This document shows positions 23,701 to 32,796 of a DNA stretch of 64,000 bases, one piece after another. Source of the DNA: Rutpela maculata (lineage: Eukaryota; Arthropoda; Insecta; Coleoptera; Cerambycidae); the NCBI GenBank assembly GCA_936432065.2, contig OW386285.2, forward strand, positions 38,743,920 to 38,807,919, in the 5' to 3' direction. Both the position numbers and the translations under genes were made by a program. Position 1 is the first letter of the stretch; each line of letters starts with the position of its first letter. Under the pieces are notes generated by a model. That model did not search any database, was not told the origin of the DNA, and saw only the letters and a program-made list of their open reading frames with translations.

Positions 23701-26400
23701 TATCAACTTGAAATTTCACCTACTTTTAAGTATCACCATAAACTATCATTTAGACCACTTTTAAATAAAATTCATGAGGTTCCCAAAAGAGGTAAAAAAT
23801 AGGGGGTCACTCTTTTCAGCACAATTGAGTGCCAGACAGAATTAATGCGTAACTGGGGTATTATAACAATTACTTATTGTGAGAGTATGCTAATGCAAAC
23901 ACTATACCTTGGGTGGGAAAGGAAGATAGTATTAATGCATGTGGTCAGTGCGTGCAACGGATCCTAATCAACGTCGCTCAATGATGTGCCGCTTGACACT
24001 ATTGGCAATTCAATTCGTGTCTATACTCCTTTCTCGCCTAAGGTATTTTTTTTTTTTTTTTTGGCGAGGAGGGGAAACCCACATGGGCTGCCTATCCCAA
24101 CTAGGAATAGGTCTGAGTGTCAGACTCCAACTGACTAAAACCCCACCTTTTAGGGTTTGACTGTATAGAATACTACAAGGGTACTGCAGCCTCCTGGGCT
24201 TATTGTGCTTAGTTTTTAATTTACTCTGTCCATTTTAATAATCCTGTGTCACTGACAAGGAATGAAAATGACGAGTCTTGATGGTTTCCGGGTCTGTTTG
24301 TGTTTTCCCATAGATATTATACCTTCTGCGAACCAATACCTCGCAGTCATGTATATGTTCTACAGTTTCTGGTATCTTACCGCACAGTCTGCAGTTAAGG
24401 TCGCCAGCAAACTTTCCAATTAGATGCAGGTACTTCTTAACGGGAAAGTGTCCCGTCAGAAGACCAGTTATGGTTCTCAACTGAGTCCTGTTTCTTGTGA
24501 GCAGTTCTTCAGTTTGTTTTGAACATGGTCCATTGATAAGTGTTTTCCCATGTCGATTTCCTGGAATATTTCTTCAGTAGTGGTTGTGTTTACTCTTGAC
24601 CCAGTCTTTAATTACCCTTCTGGCTTGTGATACCCAGCGCGGGTTCTGGGCCATAGAATATATTCGCTGCTCCTTGTCTAGCAAGTTCATCAGCTTTCTC
24701 GTTGCCCTCTATACTGGTATGTCCCGGCACCCAGAGTAATCTTACTCTGTTCCGCTCACCCAGAATTTTGAGCTCTTCGTGGCAGTCCCAAACCAGTCTG
24801 GAAGACACTTTTTTAGAGGCTAGTGCCCCAAGTGCCGCCTGACTGTCTGTTGCGATTGAGATCTGCTGGTTCACATATCGTCGTTTAACATTCTCACGTG
24901 CACACTCGAGTATAGCCAGAATTTCTGTCTGGAATACAGTGGAGTGCCGTCCAAGAGAGAGAGTTATACTCAGGGGCGGACTAACCGGGTGCGGGGCCCT
25001 GGGCTATGAATGCTTTGGGGCCCTTCCCATCTCATAAGATAACATTTTTTTGAGATCAGGTCAGATCACGAACCACCAAGACACGTTTCACTTTGTTTTG
25101 GCTAAATACTAAACTATAATAATAATAGCGAGTAGCCGTATTACACTGGGCCTTGATTGCGACTGGTCAAATCCAGATGCATACAGTGGCGCAGAGACTG
25201 TGGATTGCAATGCGAAAGCAGACGAGCAAAAAATGTTATATATAATTTTATATTTATTATTTATACCGCCAATGAGATCATCAGTACAGAGCAGAGTCAT
25301 AATCATATCGTATTTGGTTTTAAGTCCTTTTTCAGTGTTCGGGGGGCCCCTTCAGTATCCGGGGCCCTGGGCTTAAGCCCATAAAGCCCCCCCTTTAGTC
25401 CGCCCCTGGTTATACTCTCTCTCGGCCTCACACCATGTATTCCTGCTCCAGCTCCTGATTCCATCCTGGACCCAGACCAGGCCTCTGCGTAAAGCATCAG
25501 GAGCACCTTTCCTTCCTATCTCCAATGGTGATAGTGAAGGGCTTGTTGAATGTCATTTTTGGTGTCATGTAGTCCGACCTCATGCTCAATAGAGGATCCA
25601 CTACGGTGTTTATTATCCTCATGTGCCCCATGTTGCCTCCAAGAGAAGTCGGGTTCTGAGGATTTTGTAGCCTATAGGCACCCATTCTGGCCTCCCCCTG
25701 AATCACAAGACTCAGTGGAGGGAGGTCCAGTAGGGTCTCCATGGCTGCTGTTGGGGTGCGTTTCATTGCACCTGTAATTCCCAGGCAGGCCAGTCTTTGC
25801 GCCTAAGGTACAGTAAGTCTACCACAACATTCCAGAAGTTCTCGACCACTTTTATTAATTTTTTTTTCCCTCCAAAAGTATATATGTATACATTAGATTT
25901 TTTGTTTTTCGGTTTTTGTTTTTGGTCGTTCCCCATTTTCAGGTTGTTTAATGACAAAAAACTAATTACATCCTGTGTTTACTCATTTACTATTTCAAAA
26001 TGAATAAAATTCTGTCATTTGACTGCATTTTTATATTTATATTAGTTTTAGTATGATAATTAACTTCTTTTGTAAATTTCTTTTCAGTTCACATGCAATC
26101 ACCAGTGACATTTCTTTAGTTGAAACTGCTAAAGCAGCAGAATATTTTCTTTCTGATGGCATAATACTAACCGGAACATCAACAGGAGATCCAGCGAATA
26201 CAAAAGAATTACGGGAATTAAAATTAAGTACTAGTTTACCTATCTTGGTTGGGTCAGGAGTCACATTGGAAAATCTGGAAAACTATTTGTCAGCTGATGG
26301 GCTGATTATTGGATCATATTTTAAAAAAGAAGGAAAGTGGAATCAAGAATTAGACGAGAAGAGGATCAGTAATTTTATGAATAAAATCGCTAACTTATAA
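11656..26400 (+). CDS. BtpA-family TIM-barrel protein, five coding exons
   Basis: Joining 11656-11731, 14306-14388, 14648-14788, 19590-19789 and 26088-26400 gives an uninterrupted 270-aa frame. Every intron starts GT and ends AG, and phases match at each junction. The product belongs to the BtpA/SgcQ family, whose members are about 260-280 aa; the animal member is known as F13E9.13-like. Family signatures visible are AMVHVDALPGSP (residues 17-28), DGILVENMHDVPY (54-66), the IRAEGYVF strand in exon 4, the DIKKKHSSHA turn across exons 4-5, and the C-terminal GIILTGTSTGDP and PILVGSGV..DGLIIGS segments typical of TIM-barrel phosphate ends. The animal function is not established. The cyanobacterial namesake affects photosystem I, which says nothing here. 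The introns (2.6, 0.26, 4.8 and 6.3 kb) are mostly transposons. It may be an intact gene. Confidence 0.88.
11732..13569. other. BtpA intron 1, first part
   Basis: No gene. A weak direct repeat is seen at 12909-12944 and 13058-13093 (GTTAGTATAT..AAGAAG.TTCCC..TACGA). Short frames at 12572-12972 have no recognisable product. Confidence 0.45.
13570..14140 (+). pseudogene. Degenerate RNase H LINE fragment
   Basis: In broken frames the translation shows the RNase H start DGAKTVHETG near 13670. Further on, near 13940-14050, come LLTGHC.CR and HLLGLTNISEYKLSGSKETPLHP, the C-terminal pattern of R1/I-type LINE ORF2 proteins. Frameshifts and stops are frequent, so this is an old fragment. Its relatives in the window are at 24046-25799 (minus) and 40160-41206 (plus). 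Confidence 0.6.
14306..14388 (+). CDS. BtpA-family gene, coding exon 2
   Basis: Acceptor TTTTGCAG, donor GTAAGT. It completes the ALPGSP motif and encodes residues 26-53 ending at NNNI. It enters in phase 1 and leaves in phase 0, which matches exons 1 and 3. Confidence 0.87.
14648..14788 (+). CDS. BtpA-family gene, coding exon 3
   Basis: Residues 54-100, 47 complete codons, from DGILVENMHDVPY to IPLGVQ. Acceptor TGATATTAG, donor GTAAAA. This is the most conserved BtpA-family block. Confidence 0.88.
15453..17543 (+). CDS. RNase H-fold (DDE-like) transposase, C-terminus broken by an insertion
   Basis: This is a 696-codon frame inside BtpA intron 3. The first 646 residues form a transposon protein. 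It has a basic, coiled-coil-prone N-terminal half with a Ser/Asn/Glu-rich acidic linker (about 205-240), then HWDGK with Asp330, CCDTTASN with Asp395 and CRHHIFE with His426-His427. This pattern is seen in uncharacterised multicopy insect and hydra proteins and reads as an RNase H-like catalytic core. The superfamily is not certain; IS3EU- or hAT-related are options. Residues 647-696 are read from the left TIR of a Tc1-like element inserted at a TA (17390-17391). TAGGGTGGCCC near 15134 may be part of the left TIR, and no matching right TIR was found. The first 646 codons are open, so it is young. Confidence 0.7.
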   Translation: MFYSGDIISSNIRSFLKKHLTMADVRSLRKDTFIYLVGHYSSQIIGNKLPSNRQVLQVLFYNIREVKLSVHESAKLTIKDVSVFWDKARIPTRQDFHCVKQLDKLYAEWRNLQKSAKRASAGGKEKNFVEKLDDLFDISHANALELMKIDEDKQFLINQRKKGRPGFMHGIDYQLASQEKSAEEKLQKLSERMQRSQQEKARLEETVTCPSSSSNSADSNENEDEIIEAQEELLQDQPGPSQPKKRRLYGTCNIITPKIAAAFDACKISDRYGVHILTAVAEALGHDTTSLSISRTTLQRSRQRIREERAEILKTAFGNSELPAPVIHWDGKLLPSLTGMGNIDRLAILVTSGDIEQRLGVPALPNSTGREQTEVVYDVLCEWNLDEKVIALCCDTTASNMGYINGAATLLQQKLERDILYFPCRHHIFEVVLRSVFDTKMPSSSGPNVPLFKRFREFWPKIDQNKLKTGFQVSKIKHILQPVKAEIVKFLNAALTLQQPRDDYKEFLMLSKLFVEEEPTHTTFYQPGAFHHARWMAKAIYCLKIFFFQDQFQLTKKEKIGIEDICLFIVKVYVKAWFTASFASKAPLHDLDFCKEFINYQNIDKEISQAASRKIVNHLWYLNSVNVGLSFFDDDISVTTKREMVCNISPIFIFSLRFKEIHQKHLMPLQFWKNNFLQRITPGEPKLCFGDLIFRN
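17392..19187. mobile_element. Tc1-like element with long TIRs, inserted in the transposase ORF
   Basis: The ends ATATTTCACCGATTTT and the complement of ATATTTCACTGATTTT lie inside TA dinucleotides at 17390-17391 and 19188-19189, the expected Tc1/mariner target duplication. The inverted similarity extends at least 240 bp (AGAACCAAAATTATGTTTTG and CCAATCCATTCTCAAAAAT on the left recur inverted at 18970-19080). The interior carries a dead Tc1-type transposase. Length is about 1.8 kb. Confidence 0.8.
17863..18804 (+). pseudogene. Tc1-type transposase pseudogene
   Basis: Starting at MVLRTEDMCKVVALVEDDRS, the frame breaks at a stop and resumes as PSKVVAWNRYVETGNCTRRPG, then RRLAEFGIYSRRPATGPQLL and RFAREYMN, as in Tc1-like transposases. 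The end, DEYVAIPQDRILKLIHSMP and LRDVISARGGHTRY, matches the usual Tc1 C-terminus. Many stops and frameshifts separate these blocks and the catalytic DDE region is scrambled, so it cannot be active. Confidence 0.8.
19590..19789 (+). CDS. BtpA-family gene, coding exon 4
   Basis: Residues 101-166 plus two bases of codon 167. Acceptor GTGTAG, donor GTATGT. It includes NFIRAEGYVFSHVADEGF and ENILVFTDIKKKH, the middle strands of the barrel. Confidence 0.87.
19790..20337. other. BtpA intron 4, unassigned part
   Basis: No repeat family or gene is recognisable before the Gypsy remnant. The minus frame at 20023-20259 has no supporting feature. Confidence 0.4.
20338..20715 (-). pseudogene. Gypsy pol (integrase end) fragment
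   Basis: The start, SQASELPCDSMFEIPGEETL followed by SSYADEIHERLKNVHKSSL, recalls the 'LPCD..FG.P......YV..L..RL..VH' stretch after the integrase core of Ty3/Gypsy polyproteins. The remainder is not recognisable. It is truncated at both ends, and the ORF is probably open by chance. Confidence 0.45.
21218..21722 (-). repeat. LTR-like segment, about 505 bp
   Basis: TGTTACAGC on the minus strand at 21722 and a TTAACA end at 21218 give TG..CA termini. It contains ATAATAATAATAATC and AATTATAACA blocks. A related piece lies at 57817-58030, which supports a dispersed LTR family. The primer-binding site is not obvious. Confidence 0.5.
21800..23340 (+). pseudogene. LINE reverse-transcriptase pseudogene (CR1/Jockey-like)
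   Basis: Pieces of one ORF2 appear in order across frames. AHDFRPINILPIYEKLLDIV (22120) is the RT finger motif, VIFIDFKRAFETI (22330) is motif A, and YGVPQGSVLGPTLFSVYINDI (22500) is motif B. LFADGMLFESG (22590) stands where the catalytic YADD should be and has lost its second Asp. After this come the thumb and a terminal HNHNTRQ..F block (23150). Several frameshifts are present. The 5' end is truncated. Direction is the same as the host gene. Confidence 0.75.
23341..24034. other. Unassigned part of BtpA intron 4
   Basis: No recognisable repeat or gene. Confidence 0.4.
24608..24874 (-). pseudogene. LINE RNase H domain fragment
   Basis: The 88-codon frame spans the catalytic core of a retroelement RNase H: TDSQAALGAL (active-site Asp) and WVPGHTSIEGNEKADELARQG (active-site His and Asp). 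The upstream part with the first Asp lies beyond the inserted MITE and the downstream part is out of frame. It is non-functional. Confidence 0.8.
24971..25408. mobile_element. hAT-type MITE with 8-bp target duplication
   Basis: The ends are CAGGGGCGGACTAA and the complement TTAGTCCGCCCCTG. GTTATACT flanks both sides exactly (24963-24970 and 25409-25416). An 8-bp duplication with CAGGG-type ends is the hAT signature. The interior has GGGGCCCTGGGCTTA near both ends in opposite orientation and no transposase. It sits inside the minus-strand LINE, so it is younger than that LINE. Confidence 0.92.
26088..26400 (+). CDS. BtpA-family gene, coding exon 5 and stop
   Basis: Acceptor CTTTTCAG. One base completes Ser167, then 103 codons run to TAA at 26398-26400. 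It encodes SHAITSDISLVETAKAAEYF, GIILTGTSTGDP, PILVGSGVTLENL and DGLIIGSYFKKEGKW, the last third of the barrel. The in-frame ATG at 26053 lies in the intron and is not a start. Confidence 0.9.
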
Positions 26401-26484
26401 GAAATTTTTTTATAAAATACTATAAATATACAAGTTACAAAATTACTAATATACATTTTTATACAATTTATATTAATGACAGGA

Positions 26485-26490
26485 AATAAA
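26485..26490 (+). terminator. Polyadenylation signal AATAAA of the BtpA gene
   Basis: Canonical AATAAA 85 bp after the stop codon, in AT-rich 3' UTR. It is the first canonical hexamer downstream. Confidence 0.6.
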
Positions 26491-27204
26491 GTTATGTAAG
26501 TCACAAATGTTAGTTAATGACAAATTATCTATTTTTACATAAGGACTGATAAAATTCCTGTATCTAATTAATACGTTCATGGACAAAGTCTTTTTCAATC
26601 GGGTACCTGGCGTGACACATTGCTGGAGCAGTCATGCCACAGATGGCACGACGACTGCAGCAGGTCTGTCCATTAACGTGTTAAACATCATAAATACAAA
26701 TAAAATGAAGGAACTAGTCCATTTTTATAAAGCAACAGTAGAAATACAATTCAGTGAATGTACATTTCCTACTGCTCATAATTATTTAATTAACACATTC
26801 ACGTCATGAAAATGATATTTAGTGTTTCTACAGACCTGACATCTATACAAATGAAAGTATCGGATATCCATATCCCAAAAAGGCATTCGAATATAAGTTC
26901 TGATACTTTTTAAAGCAAAAAGTATCCGTATCTTGTATCCGGTATTAGAATACATTTTATGTATCCATATCCATTACTCGAATACCATTTTATACCATAT
27001 TAAAAGGCGATTAGGGAATTTTTAGAAGAGTGACAAAAAGTACCTACATTTTCCCTCTTAACTGTTGACATAATAAAAAACGAAATTGTAGAAAATTTGT
27101 TCTTGAATAGAACTAATGTTAGAAAACGATTTTCTGGTCAGCATTTTGCTAATTTTACAGATTTCCTCAATGACTTGAAGGTCGAAAAATGAATGGGTTA
27201 TTTA
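26491..27204. other. Unassigned downstream region
   Basis: No gene. GTATCC/GGATAC strings repeat at 26860-26990 (TATCGGATATCCATATCC, TATCCGTATC, TATCCATATCC), possibly a degraded simple repeat. The frame at 26579-26809 is not recognised. Confidence 0.35.
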
Positions 27205-27679
27205 GGGGAAAGGCGAGTACAGTGGCACAAAGGGTACAGTGAAACATTCAAACTTGGATGTATTTATTTACGTATTATTATGAAACTACTAGTGCCCTCT
27301 GGTAGGTATTAGCTCGATCACTGAACAAACATGACAAATTACTTCTCAAGCAACTAGTCTGCCAGTAGTCAAGTCTTAGTCGTCTGAGAGTGCACAGCTT
27401 TTTCTTTACTGTCAACTGTTTTACGTATTAGATTGTTTGTGTGGTGATTTAATAAAAACCTATCTATCGTCAATCAGGGAGGAGGGCACTGATATAACGG
27501 GTAAAGTATAATATTGATTTCCATTTAATTAAACAAAAAAAATCTAAGAAACGTTCAAGATGGAGGATGTGGGTACTATGAAACACTGCAATTGTGGGTA
27601 CAGTGGATTACTGTTCCACTGTACCCATTGCACAAACACTTTTTACTTGGTACTGATTGAAACTAATTTTCAGTTCAAA

Positions 27680-29308
27680 ATGCCAAGAGTGCGAAAAGAA
27701 AAAGAGAGGATGGTAGGAAAAACGTCTCCGACCCTAATAAAACAGGCAGTAAAAAGAATAGAAGAGGGTTTAGGATTGAGAATGGCCAGTCGTCAATTTG
27801 GTATACCTGTTACAGCACTAAGAAGATATTTGCTGAAAATAAAAGGCAAAACAGAAGAACAACGATTGTTTTCACCAAATTACGGTGTTAACAAAGTGTT
27901 TACAAAAAAATTTGAAAGAGAATTAAAAGATTATATAATTTTTGCTAGTAAAATTCACCACAGTTTAACAAAAAAAAAAAAAAAAATTACTAGCATTTGA
28001 ATTGGCTCAGAAAAATAACCTAAAAATGCCTTCTTCTTGGCTTACCAATAAAATAGCTGGTGAAGACTAGCTGAAAGGTTTTCGAAATAGGTGGCCTGAA
28101 ATTTCAATAAGGAAGCCTGAAGCTACATGTTTAGCTAGATGCACTAGCTTTAACAAAAATACAGTGAACGAATTTTTTAATAATGTTTCGTCAATGTATT
28201 CCAAACTACAAGATAAAGACCTTAATGGAAGCATGATATACAACTTGGATGAAACAGCACTTACTACGGTACATAACCCCCCCAACGTATTATTTAATAT
28301 TTAAATAGTTACATTTTAATGTTTTTAGACTTATCCTATATCATGTAAAATGATCTATTGGACAAATAAATATTATTATTATTATTAGCTTTAAAAGGCT
28401 TAAAACAAGTGGGACAAGTTACGTCAGGAGAAAGAGGTGTGCTTGTTACCATTTGTGTAAATGCTGCTGGAAACACTGTTCCTCCCTTTATGGTGTTTCC
28501 CCATGTTAATTTCAAAGCACACATGATATTAGGTGCACCTATGGGAACTGGATAGATCAGTGTTTAAACCTTTAAAACTTAATTACAATGCAATCTGCAA
28601 TGACTGGATGATAAGCAACCCAGGAAAAACAATTTCTATATATATGAAACCTTGCCTTTAAATAAAATAGATACAAATATTGAAAGACCAAAGTTAGACA
28701 AAGAGAACTATATTTCACCTCAGACGATTCGACCTTTTCCAAAAGCGGGAGGAGACAGGAAACTCAAGGAAAATAAACGGCGAAAACGCAGTGAAATTGT
28801 AACAGATTCACCCATTTTTAACAGAATGTTGGAAGAAGCAAAGGAGAAAGAGAAAAAAGAACACGAAAAGAGAAACTTCTAAGGTCAAAAGAAAAATCGT
28901 TGAAGATAGTGAAAGTGAAGATTCCCCAGAATCCATAAAATACGAAGAATCTGAAAATAGTATAGGTCCAGAAGATTTCAGTGACGAAGAATTCTGCAAC
29001 AATCTGGGTTTAACACGTGGGCAATTATTGTTGGTACTTGAAAATAAAAAATCTATGAAGACATACAGTATTGGTCAAATAAATGAAATGTGGGGGAAGA
29101 ATTGGTAGTCAATTATTTTAAACGAATAAAACCATATTTAAAATTTTCAAAAACTGGCGAGTTTTATACCTACGACAGAAAAGACGTTGAGGGGGTACTA
29201 CCAAAACCAACTGCTGTGGGAGGCATTAAAAGAACAGAAGCAACAATTTCTTTTCCTGTTGACATGGACAAATATATTTTAGGATTAGAATGTGTTGATT
29301 TGGTTTGA
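27680..29308 (+). pseudogene. Pogo-like transposase pseudogene
   Basis: MPRVRKEKERMVGKTSPTLI followed by MASRQFGIPVTALRRYL is a psq-type helix-turn-helix. After a frameshift in an A16 run (27971-27986) come KMPSSWLTNKIAGEDWLKGF and MIYNLDETALTTVHNPP, which holds the first catalytic Asp. Then, beyond a 95-bp insert, come LKGLKQVGQVTSGERGVLVT and PPFMVFPHVNFKAHM. The following DDE residues are deleted at about 28554-28640. A Lys/Glu-rich tail (28650-28900), an acidic segment and a C-terminal block (29099-29308) follow in other frames. It is inactive. Confidence 0.8.
28293..28387 (+). mobile_element. 95-bp retroposon tail inserted in the pogo transposase
   Basis: The transposase reads NPPNVL before and ALKGLKQVG after this block, so it is an insertion. 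It ends in (ATT)n, and TATTA flanks both sides, although the repeat tail makes that duplication ambiguous. It is probably a very short 5'-truncated LINE copy, similar in tail to the element ending at 36957. Confidence 0.6.
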
Positions 29309-29577
29309 AGTTTTATTGTATTTGGTATACCATCCACTGTACCCTTACCTATGTACCTATGTACCATTGCACCCAGTATATGGGGCACAGAGGTGTAATA
29401 TGCAAAATAAGTTTTTTATTTTTTTACTAGAATATGTATTATTTTATACAAATTGTAGTGTTCCATAATCAAAGTAAACATAACACGTAAAATCACACAA
29501 GGGTTTCTATATTCTGTAAATAAGTTTAAAATATCGAAATACAAAAAAAGTGTGTTCCACTCTACCCACCTTTCGCC

Positions 29578-30112
29578 TATTACATAAAACTCTACCAGAA
29601 ATGCCAGGTTTGATTTCTCCTTCAATTATTTCTAGGTAAAACTACCTGATGATTATTAATATTCAATATGATTTATAAATTATATTTTACTAATTCTAAA
29701 ACATGACAGGTCAAGCTAGTAATGAAATTACATGTAAATAAATAACTATTAATATATATTAATTAATACTTGATTAAATTACGTTAATACAGTAATGATG
29801 GGTAGAGGTCTCTAGTTGAATTAACTAAAAATTCATTAGACCTCCCACTTAATCACAGATTTGTGACTACCTATTTTTATGTCACTTTCCTAAATGTTTT
29901 TTCTTTTGAAATGATAAAACATTTTATAATGTTCAACACACAAGAAAGATTATTGGAGAGCAAGTTTTTACAGAACATGTACTATAGGGAAGAGGAGGAT
30001 AAAATTATTAAAATTTGAGATTAACAATGTATCATATTGTCATCATTCTCAAGAATGACTACATATATGACAAAACCTGTAATCGAAGTGTTGACTGTGT
30101 GAAACCTTCTGT
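29578..30112. other. Unassigned stretch
   Basis: AT-rich, with no repeat or gene recognised. Confidence 0.4.
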
Positions 30113-30519
30113 GATAAGAGAGAAACATGAATTTCAGTTTAAATGGAAGCCTGTTCACAGCCATGCGTGGAACGTCCATGGTTGGGTGATATTTTTGCCC
30201 GAGTCTGTTTAGAAAAGATAATTTCTGGTCCTGGTCCATTAAAAAAAAATTCAAAATGCGTTTTTCTAAAACGGTTGACCTCCATTAACATCTGCAAAAA
30301 GGTTGGCGATCTACAACTAAATTAAAAGACGTTTTTTCGCGATCGGCTACAGCGTTTTCGCGCCACATGAAATGAGAGTTTATGTTAAAAAAACGATGCA
30401 GCTGGATGTGAAAAAAGTCTTAAATCTATTGTAGATCGTCAACCCCCTCCCAACCTTTTGCAAAATGAGAGAGTTTACGTTAAAAAATGGTGTAGCTGGT
30501 TGCAAAAAAAGTCTTAACC

Positions 30520-31490
30520 ATTTCAGGCACAGAAAATCATGCACAAAAATAGCCTTTGCTGCACGGGATATTTTGTTCTAATTCATCTGTTTTTTTTGTT
30601 GTTGGGGATTGCTAACCTAAGCAGCACAATTAGTTTATGTTACCAATTTAAAGTCACAATAACCTAAGATAGTTGATACAACGTAATTGCAACCGTTGCT
30701 TTCAACTTTGAAGGCATATGGTAATTTAGTAAGCAATATTTAGGTAATATTTTCCTAAGAAATGCCTGATAAAGTCAGGCCTATAGTGTAATTTACAAGA
30801 AAAATTTAGCTCTAAAGTTAAAGTGCATATTGAGGTCTATATATAAGAAAATATTATGTAATTCTAGACTAAATTATTAACTTTGGAGTCACTGTCTTTT
30901 GTCTGAATAAAAACAGGGAAATTTTACCATTTTTTTACGTAAGTATAACCTGACTGGCTTTGTCTTTGTAGTCAGATTTAGGTTAAAACTTTAACCTCAT
31001 GGTCACAACTAGTTTCAATCTTAGGTAAAATTTGCCCTAATTTTACTTCCCTACTAACCTAGCATGTGTTGAACCTAAAGGCAAATGTCCTGAAAGTTAT
31101 TTTTACTTAAAAGTAGAATTAGGTCCCTTCCCTAGAAGGCAAAATTACGTTTTCATTGTCTAAATTACTTCAGAGGACTATAATGACTGTTTTATGTTGA
31201 TGCCCTTCTCACTGTCAACTGTACTTTATTAGTGGGGTAGTGTCCTAATTTGTAGCCTTATTGTTAGAAGCAATTTATATTGTTTTGGGTTTTCTGTTTT
31301 CATGTTTTTAACCTTTTAAGAGTGGAAATGGACACCTTATTTCAGAACTACGTTATGACATTATATGATGTACTCCTACTCCATCATTATAATAGAGATG
31401 TCTGATGGGTTCTAGTTATGTCTTTGCTGCTTATGCCTCATGACTTATAAGTAAATCATTATTGCTGTAAATAAAACCTTATTAAAAACT
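30520..31490. other. Unassigned interior DNA
   Basis: No gene or repeat is recognisable. CCTAA/TTAGG strings are frequent but scattered and do not form an array. Confidence 0.35.
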
Positions 31491-31499
31491 TGGAACAGA

Positions 31500-32178
31500 T
31501 TATTAAAAGACTCATTTCAGATGCAATCGGACACAACATACCCAACTACTAATTTGGATTCCGGGAAAAATCATCCACCACCCACCTGCTGATGATAATC
31601 ACTTCAAATATCCAAACGACAAAGCTCGAAGGTCAACATAGTGCGGCAATATTTTTGAACATAAATAAAGCATTCGACAGTGTTTGGCACATGGGCTTAC
31701 TGTACAAGCTAGCATACCTGAACTGTCCGAGATACTTAGTACACATGATAAGCACATATTTAAAAGAGAACATTACAAATCAAAATAGACACAAGCTACT
31801 CTAAAACTTAAAATGCAACAAGGACTACCACAAGGCTCGCCGCTATCGCCAATACTATACAACACCTACTGTTTTGATATTTACAACTTCGAAAATGACC
31901 CAGCGCACTTCAACCCTAATCCATATATATTACAATATGCTGATGATACTGTATTAATTAGTCATAACTGCACTATGAAAAAGACTGTGGATGAATTACA
32001 AAGATTAATGAACACGACGATGATATGGTTCAATAAATGGAGATTGAAACCAAACCCGACAAAATCCCAATACATAATCTTCAACCATGCCCCCAACATC
32101 AACTCCCCAAAAGTAACCATCAACAATCACCACTCTCACTTACCCAGTACAACAGTCAAATATCTACGTAAATTTTAA
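31500..32178 (+). pseudogene. Jockey-clade-like LINE RT fragment
   Basis: AAIFLNINKAFDSVWHMGLL (motif A region), QQGLPQGSPLSPILYNTYCF (motif B) and YILQYADDTVLIS (the YADD catalytic motif) are in order, with one stop at 31802. The finger motifs upstream and the thumb downstream are lost after KYLRKF. Codon use and motifs fit the Jockey clade, but the clade call is by eye. Confidence 0.75.
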
Positions 32179-32796
32179 GTCAATTAGGTTAGGTTAAACG
32201 GGACCAAGACGAGGGCTACATTACGTAATTCTGACTCAAGGTGCTACTTGGGAAGCAATAAAATATACTTTAGTTGCTTTTGTGGAGATTTATTTTTTGT
32301 TTTAAGTATATACTTTGGCGTGGTACCATATAGTGTACATTACAATGTACACAGTACATATAGTGTATACAGTCCACTACATGTACAATATGCGGTACGT
32401 AATTTGTACCACCATACCCGAAAGGGTTAATTCAATTGTAGATCGCCAACCCCCTGCGAACCTTTTGCAAATGTTTAAGAAAAGTTGCAAACTTACGTTT
32501 AGCATTAATTTCAACTTTCTAATCGTTAACAGAGGTCACCATTTTAGGAAAACGCATTTCAAATATTTTTAATTGACTGGAAATTGTCTTTTTTAAACAG
32601 ACTCAGGAAAAAATGTCAGCCAATCATAGGTGTTACATGTGTCGCCGTGAACGAGCTTTGGTTTAAAATGAAATTCATGTTTCTATCTTATCTCGGAAAG
32701 AGTGACCGCAAAATAAATCCTATAGGGCTCAAATTAAACTTTGAGAAACTGTAAGATGAGCATATTTTTTATTTCTTTGAAAAAATGCAAAAATAA

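Larger units (their letters stand above)
24046..25799 (-). mobile_element. 5'-truncated RNase H LINE with 11-bp target duplication
   Basis: CGCCTAAGGTA is present at 24035-24045 and again at 25800-25810. Between them on the minus strand lies the end of an I/R1-type ORF2 and a 3' UTR closing in poly-A (T-run 24046-24061 on the plus strand). The coding part reads CLGITGAMKRTPTAAMETLL, then RNase H with TDSQAALGALASKKVSS and VPGHTSIEGNEKADELAR, then TGHFPVKKYLHLIGK and CRLCGKIPETVEHIHDCE, a CCHC-like end. Frames are broken and a hAT MITE splits the element. Without that MITE it is about 1.3 kb. Confidence 0.85.
27205..29577 (+). mobile_element. Pogo-type DNA transposon, about 2.4 kb
   Basis: Imperfect TIRs lie next to TA dinucleotides. 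The left reads GGGGAAAGGCGAGTACAGTGG and the right is the complement of GGCGAAAGGTGGGTAGAGTGG (TA at 27203-27204 and 29578-29579). GTACAGTG strings recur just inside the ends (27239, 27597, and inverted at 27620 and 29333), which look like transposase-binding repeats. The interior is a broken pogo transposase. Confidence 0.75.
30113..32692. repeat. Inverted-repeat element with a LINE fragment inside
   Basis: The left arm (30113-30321; GATAAGAGAGAAACATGAATTTC to GTTGGCGATCTACAAC) matches the right arm (32431-32692) in inverse orientation. A further inverse copy of the inner end lies at 30428-30465. Two tandem copies of a roughly 95-bp unit (ATGAGAG.TTTA.GTTAAAAAA) start at 30370 and 30465. Between the arms lie unassigned DNA and the LINE fragment at 31500-32178. 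The inner part 32300-32410 is rich in GTAC/TGTACA strings. Confidence 0.65.

Noticed and set aside
26579..26809. piggyBac-like fragment suggested by CGTTCATGG and TTAACGTG strings
   Set aside because: No TTAA-bounded TIR pair and no transposase similarity.
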